Assembly (NCBI RefSeq): GCF_039541575.1 | Contig: NZ_BAABGM010000001.1 | Span: 1 to 64,000 of the forward strand | Direction: 5' to 3' | Length of the DNA: 64,000 bases | DNA from: Fodinibacter luteus | GTDB taxonomy: Bacteria > Actinomycetota > Actinomycetes > Actinomycetales > Dermatophilaceae | Shown: positions 60,151-64,000 of the stretch, in pieces | How positions within the stretch are numbered: position 1 is the first letter of the stretch | Layout of the letters: every line of letters begins with the position of its first letter | The notes under the pieces: generated by a model | The model's input: the letters and a program-made list of their open reading frames with translations, nothing else | The model's database searches: none | Told to the model about the DNA's origin: nothing | Position numbers and translations under genes: made by a program

Positions 60151-60984
60151 TCAGAGGCCGGCGTCGGGCTGGGCGCCCGGATGCCGCACGGCCGCGGCTC
60201 CCGCGGCGAGGGCCGCGTCGAGGGCCTCCTCGCGGCCCGCACCGCGAGCGAGGGCGGCCGCGAGGGCCCCGCAGAAGGCGTCGCCGGCGCCGGTCGTGTC
60301 GACGACCTCCGACGGCTCGACGACGTGCGCGGGCGCCGTGACGCCGTCCCACGCCGCCCCGTTGGCCCCGAACGTCACGAGCAGCGACCGCGGCTGCGCC
60401 CCCGCCTCGGCGAGCGCGGCCATCTCGTGCTCGTTGGCGACGACCGGGTCGGCGATCGCGACGACGTCGGGTGGGAGCGCGGCGTACGGCGCGGTGTTGA
60501 GCACGACCCGGGCCCCGCGGCCGGCCGCCCGGCGCACGGCCGTGCACACGACCGCCCTCGGCACCTCGAGCTGGACGAGGAGCACGTCACCGGGGCCGAG
60601 CCCGTCGACCGCGGCGACCTCGCGCTCGTCGAGCCGGTCGTTGGCCCCCGGGACGACGACGATGGCGTTCTCGCCGCCGTCGGCCACCGTGACGACCGCG
60701 TGCCCGGTGGGCACCCCCGTGCAGACCCGCAGCGCCGACACGTCGACCCCGAGCCGCGCGAGCCGGTTCGCGTAGGCCGCGCCGCCCGCGTCGTCGCCGA
60801 CGCACCCGACCATCGCCACGGCGGCCCCGGCCGCGGCCGCGGCGACCGCCTGGTTGGCGCCCTTGCCGCCGGCGAGCCGCTCCAGGCCCTCGCCGACGAC
60901 GGTCTCGCCGGGGCGCGGGTGGCGCGCGACCCGCGTCACGAGGTCGACGTTGAGCGACCCGAGCACGAGCACCCGGCCGGTCAC
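60151..60984 (-). CDS. rbsK: Ribokinase
   Basis: PfkB-family sugar kinase phosphorylating ribose. 277 residues. LVLGSLNVDLV, the sugar-binding GGKGANQAVAAAAAGA, LNTAPY and the DTTGAGDAFCGALAAAL anion hole with catalytic Asp are intact. GTG start overlaps the nucleoside hydrolase stop by three bases (TGA 60981-60983, GTG 60982-60984). The pair fits nucleoside breakdown: hydrolase frees ribose, ribokinase traps it. Confidence 0.93.
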   Translation of the reverse strand: MTGRVLVLGSLNVDLVTRVARHPRPGETVVGEGLERLAGGKGANQAVAAAAAGAAVAMVGCVGDDAGGAAYANRLARLGVDVSALRVCTGVPTGHAVVTVADGGENAIVVVPGANDRLDEREVAAVDGLGPGDVLLVQLEVPRAVVCTAVRRAAGRGARVVLNTAPYAALPPDVVAIADPVVANEHEMAALAEAGAQPRSLLVTFGANGAAWDGVTAPAHVVEPSEVVDTTGAGDAFCGALAAALARGAGREEALDAALAAGAAAVRHPGAQPDAGL

Positions 60985-61955
60985 GACGCCTCCCCGCGGA
61001 CGGTGCCCAGCCACAGGGCGGCGATGCGCGGCCCGTCGATCCCGAGGGCGACGTGGACGAGCGCGGGAGCCAGCCCGTGCGGGTCGTGGTCGAGGTGGCC
61101 GCCCCAGTCGCGGCGGTCGACGACCGTGCGGCCCCGGGTCCACGTGCCGGTGAGCTCGACCCGCACCGGGAGCCGTTCGGTGCGCACGGCATCCGGCTCG
61201 AGGAGGATCGCGACGGCACCCGCGTCGCCGATCGTGGTGCCCGCGCTGGCGAAGCGGCGGTGGTGGAACGAGACGAGACCCGCCGCGAGCCGGGCGGCGG
61301 GCGTGCCGACCCGCCGCAGGTCCTCGACCTCGCTGTCCGTGACGACCGGGTCGGAGAACACGTCGAGGCCGTACATCGTGACGGGGATGCCGTGCCCCGC
61401 GCAGGCGTCGAGGACGATGGCCGCCGCCTCCGGGTCGTGGAAGACGTTGAACTCGGCCGCGGCGGTGGCGTTGCTGATCTCGACGCCACCGCCCATGAAG
61501 ACGAGGCGCCCGATCCGGGCGAAGGCGTCGGGGTGCACCCGGGCGAGCAGGGCCAGGTTCGTCATCGGCGCGAGCGGCACGACGGTCACCGGCGCGCCGG
61601 CCGAGGCCGCCGCCTCGAGCGTGTCACGCAGGAGGTCGACCGCGGGGCGCGGGTCGGCGCGAAGGCGCGGCGACGGCATCCCGAGGTCGGCCATGCCGTC
61701 GGAGCCGTGGACGTGCCGTGCGTCGACCGGCTCCTCGAGGAGCGGCCGGGCGGCCCCGACCCCGACGGGGACGTCGTCGCGCCCGGCGGCCTCGAGGACG
61801 GTGAGCGTGTTGCGCACGACGTCCGCGAGGGGTGCGTTGCCGCCGACGCACGTCACCGCGCGCAGGTCGAGGCGCGGGTGGAGGGCGGCGAGGAGGAGGG
61901 CGCAGGCGTCGTCGACCCCCGTGTCGACGTCGAGGACGACGGGGAGGCTCGGCAT
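60981..61955 (-). CDS. Inosine/uridine-preferring nucleoside hydrolase family protein
   Basis: Cleaves nucleosides to base and ribose. 324 residues. The calcium-binding DVDTGVDDACALL is at residues 9-21, CVGGNAPLADVVRN follows, and EFNVFHDPEAA and VFMGGGVE are family motifs. ATG 61955 is the family start. Coupled to ribokinase. No nucleoside transporter is next to it. Confidence 0.93.
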   Translation of the reverse strand: MPSLPVVLDVDTGVDDACALLLAALHPRLDLRAVTCVGGNAPLADVVRNTLTVLEAAGRDDVPVGVGAARPLLEEPVDARHVHGSDGMADLGMPSPRLRADPRPAVDLLRDTLEAAASAGAPVTVVPLAPMTNLALLARVHPDAFARIGRLVFMGGGVEISNATAAAEFNVFHDPEAAAIVLDACAGHGIPVTMYGLDVFSDPVVTDSEVEDLRRVGTPAARLAAGLVSFHHRRFASAGTTIGDAGAVAILLEPDAVRTERLPVRVELTGTWTRGRTVVDRRDWGGHLDHDPHGLAPALVHVALGIDGPRIAALWLGTVRGEAS

Positions 61956-62110
61956 GGGTCGATCATGGCGGATGCCGTGCCACGCGCGGAACGGCCGGCC
62001 CACCCGACCGGGTCGTGTGCTCGAACGGTCGCTGGAGCAGCCGACTGCGCACACGACCTCGCCGAGGGGGCGGTGGCCGGCGGCGTTCGGAGGTGGCCGG
62101 GGCGATCACG

Positions 62111-62116
62111 TACCGT
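62111..62116 (+). promoter_or_regulatory. -10 element of the GH3 gene (TACCGT)
   Basis: TACCGT is six bases before GTG 62123, so transcription should start at the GTG itself (leaderless). Confidence 0.5.
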
Positions 62117-62122
62117 CGTCGG

Positions 62123-63388
62123 GTGCCCCCAGCGACGACCCGACCCCGACGGAGCCCCCGCCTCGCCGTGACGACCGGCAGCCTGCTGGCGTTCGTCCTC
62201 GCCGGCTGCGCGGGGCCCGCGCCGGGCCCGACGGGTGAAGCGTCGGACCCGGCACCGACGACGTCGAGGCCGGCGCCGACGAGCGCGCCGCCGAGCGCGC
62301 CGGCGTCCCCCACCGGGGAGCCGGCCGCCGCGTGCGTCGCGACGACGCTGGCGGCCCTCACCCCGGAGCAACGGCGGGGTCAGCTGCTCATGGTCGGTTT
62401 CGACACCAACGCCCCCCTCGAGTCGCTCGACGACCTCGTCACCGACGCCCACGTCGGCAACGTCATCTACCTCGGCGGCTGGGACGGCGCCGACAAGGTC
62501 TCGCGCACCTCGACCCACCTGCGGGACCTCGTCTCGACGCAGTCCACCGGTGACGTCGGCCTGCTCATCGCCGCGGACCAGGAGGGCGGTGAGGTGCACC
62601 AGCTGCGCGGCGAGGGCTTCACCCGCCCGCCGTCGGCCAAGGAACAGGCCGCGATGGAGCCCGCCCAGCTGACCCGCGAGGCGACCGGCTGGGCCGAGGA
62701 GCTCGCGGCCGCAGGGGTCAACGTCAACCTCGCACCCGTGACCGACACCGTGCCGAAGGAGATCGGCCGGGCCAACGGCCCGATCGGGCGCTGGGGCCGG
62801 CAGTACGGCTCGACCCCCGAGGCGGTCTCGCGCTCGGCCACCGCCTTCCTCGCCGGCATGCTCGAGGGCGGGGTCGAGGGCACCGTCAAGCACTTCCCCG
62901 GGCTCGGCCGGGTGCGCAACAACACCGACTTCTCGTCGACCGGCATCACCGACCGGGTGGCGACCGCCGACGACCCGCACCTCCGGCCCTTCGCCGACGG
63001 CATCGAGGCGGGCGCGGGCCTGGTCATGATGGCCTCGGCGCGCTACCCCCGGCTCGACGACGACGACCCCGCGATGTTCTCCGAGCGCATCGTCACCGGG
63101 CTGCTGCGCGAGGACCTGGGGTACGACGGTGTCGTCATCACCGACGACGTCAACGCCGAGGCGCTCGATGCGGTCCCCGTGGGCGAGCGGGCCGTGCGGT
63201 TCCTCGACGCCGGGGGCGACATCGTGCTCACCGGCGCGGCGGCCGACGCCGACGAGATGCTCGAGGCGATCGCGGCCGAGGCCGGGTCGGATGCCGGGTT
63301 CGCGGCCAAGGTCGACGCGGCGGTCGAGCGGGTGGTCACCCTCAAGGAGCGGATGGGCCTGCTGCCCTGCTCGACGACCCGCCCCTGA
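62123..63388 (+). CDS. GH3-family beta-N-acetylhexosaminidase lipoprotein (NagZ-like)
   Basis: Predicted exported lipoprotein that trims N-acetylglucosamine from muropeptides or other glycans. 421 residues. The basic start (RPRRSPR), hydrophobic core and lipobox LAGC with lipid-accepting Cys29 are clear; a Pro/Ala/Ser-rich linker runs to about 72. The GH3 domain has GLLIAADQEGGEVHQL, the catalytic KHFPGLGRVRNNTDFS motif, and GYDGVVITDDVNAEAL. The RR pair is not a full Tat motif. Start GTG 62123 chosen from the signal peptide and promoter spacing. Confidence 0.9.
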   Translation: MPPATTRPRRSPRLAVTTGSLLAFVLAGCAGPAPGPTGEASDPAPTTSRPAPTSAPPSAPASPTGEPAAACVATTLAALTPEQRRGQLLMVGFDTNAPLESLDDLVTDAHVGNVIYLGGWDGADKVSRTSTHLRDLVSTQSTGDVGLLIAADQEGGEVHQLRGEGFTRPPSAKEQAAMEPAQLTREATGWAEELAAAGVNVNLAPVTDTVPKEIGRANGPIGRWGRQYGSTPEAVSRSATAFLAGMLEGGVEGTVKHFPGLGRVRNNTDFSSTGITDRVATADDPHLRPFADGIEAGAGLVMMASARYPRLDDDDPAMFSERIVTGLLREDLGYDGVVITDDVNAEALDAVPVGERAVRFLDAGGDIVLTGAAADADEMLEAIAAEAGSDAGFAAKVDAAVERVVTLKERMGLLPCSTTRP

Positions 63389-63391
63389 CCC

Positions 63392-64000
63392 TCAGGACTG
63401 GACGAGGGTGACCGGCATCGAGGAGTCGGCCGGCAGCGAGAGGTCCGACGGGCTGCGCCCCTTGAGCACGAGCTGGGCGCCGAGTGCTGCCACCATCGCG
63501 CCGTTGTCGGTGCACAGCCCCGGTCGCGGGACCCGCAGCTCGATGCCGGCCGCCTCGCACCGCTCGCGCGCCATCGCCCGCAGGCGGGAGTTGGCGGCCA
63601 CGCCGCCGCCGACCTGCAGGTGCTCGACGCCGTGCTCGCGGCAGGCGAGCACCGCCTTCCGGGTCAGCACGTCGGTCACGGCCTCCTGGAAGCTCGCCGC
63701 GACGTCGGCGACCGGCACCGGCTGACCCGACGCCTCGCGGGCCTGCACCCACCGCGCCACCGCCGTCTTCAGCCCGGAGAACGAGAAGTCGAACCGGTGC
63801 CGCTCCAGGTCGCGACCGGTCGTCAGCCCGCGGGGGAAGTCGATGACGACCTGGCCCTCGCCCGCCGCGCGGTCGATGTGCGGGCCACCGGGGAACGGCA
63901 GCCCCAGCACGCGGGCCACCTTGTCGAAGGCCTCTCCCGCCGCGTCGTCGATCGTCGACCCCAGGCTGCGCACGTCGTGCGTGACGTCGGGCACGAGCAG
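63392..64000 (-). CDS. tsaD: tRNA threonylcarbamoyladenosine biosynthesis protein TsaD, 3' part
   Basis: C-terminal 202 residues of TsaD, which transfers threonylcarbamoyl to A37 of tRNAs. The gene runs off the right edge, so the N-terminal HxxxH metal site is outside. Visible are LGSTIDDAAGEAFDKVARVLGL, HRFDFSFSGLKTAV, VGGGVAANSRLR and CTDNGAMVAALG (nucleotide and metal binding). It ends four bases from the convergent GH3 stop. Nearby groES/groEL matches the mycobacterial order (gcp beside groES). Confidence 0.95.
   Translation of the reverse strand: MLVPDVTHDVRSLGSTIDDAAGEAFDKVARVLGLPFPGGPHIDRAAGEGQVVIDFPRGLTTGRDLERHRFDFSFSGLKTAVARWVQAREASGQPVPVADVAASFQEAVTDVLTRKAVLACREHGVEHLQVGGGVAANSRLRAMARERCEAAGIELRVPRPGLCTDNGAMVAALGAQLVLKGRSPSDLSLPADSSMPVTLVQS

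Noticed and set aside
58840..62238. 1132-codon plus-strand open frame
   Set aside because: Out-of-frame shadow of the methyltransferase and antisense to ribokinase and nucleoside hydrolase; composition is Arg/Pro/Ala-rich without motifs.

Overview
The window is a chromosomal stretch of a high-GC Gram-positive bacterium (Actinomycetota). The evidence is a very GC-rich sequence, a WhiB-family regulator, PerM, a GroES/GroEL1 pair with CIRCE operators, DUF222/HNH and DUF3817 proteins, frequent GTG starts and apparently leaderless promoters. Gene content resembles Intrasporangiaceae-type organisms (Janibacter/Phycicoccus-like). That family assignment is an inference from recall, not a database result. 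I see no rRNA, tRNA, CRISPR array, prophage or intact insertion sequence, so this is mostly core genome with a few accessory patches.

Layout. 0.2-3.5 kb: a small conserved protein, a class III CoA-transferase and an AccD3-like carboxyltransferase. 3.6-6.8 kb: a DMT permease, carbamate kinase and a DUF418 membrane protein. 6.8-16 kb (minus strand): sucC-sucD, then perM-purN-alpha-galactosidase-PPOX, then purH, which has its own ZTP riboswitch. An M23 peptidase diverges from sucC and pcrA follows. From memory this matches M. tuberculosis Rv0949 (uvrD1) to Rv0957 (purH), with galactosidase and PPOX genes inserted between purN and purH. 19-27 kb: a small unannotated gene, a stand-alone LigD-type polymerase with ArfB, D-amino-acid oxidase, UdgB, a large DUF222/HNH gene behind a degenerate ~29-bp repeat array, and a quinone oxidoreductase. 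27-31 kb: a PspC-type sensor kinase/LuxR regulator divergent from a PspC/LiaF-like protein. 31-35 kb: a Nudix, GT4, PIG-L deacetylase and flippase-like module.

34.9-37.6 kb holds an asparagine synthetase fused to a CofE-like (F420-0 ligase family) domain. 37.8-42 kb: lipase, guaA, DUF3817 and SURF1. 42-45 kb: a heterodimeric ABC exporter with one degenerate nucleotide site. 45-50 kb: DedA, DUF1905, choD and gabD-like aldehyde dehydrogenase. 50-59 kb: guaB3, an MFS exporter, a P1 peptidase, guaB, whiB, an S4 protein, groEL and groES. This resembles the Rv3396c-Rv3419c neighbourhood of M. tuberculosis. 59-64 kb: a methyltransferase, ribokinase, nucleoside hydrolase, a GH3 lipoprotein and the 3' part of tsaD.

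Functional themes are purine metabolism (purN, purH, guaA, guaB, guaB3, nucleoside hydrolase plus ribokinase), envelope and lipid work, and stress control (HrcA/CIRCE, WhiB, PspC two-component system). The main non-coding signals are a ZTP riboswitch, two CIRCE boxes, two MtrA-like direct repeats, two matching TTACC-N3-GGGTA operators, and three copies of a 74-bp palindromic repeat lying only between convergent genes.
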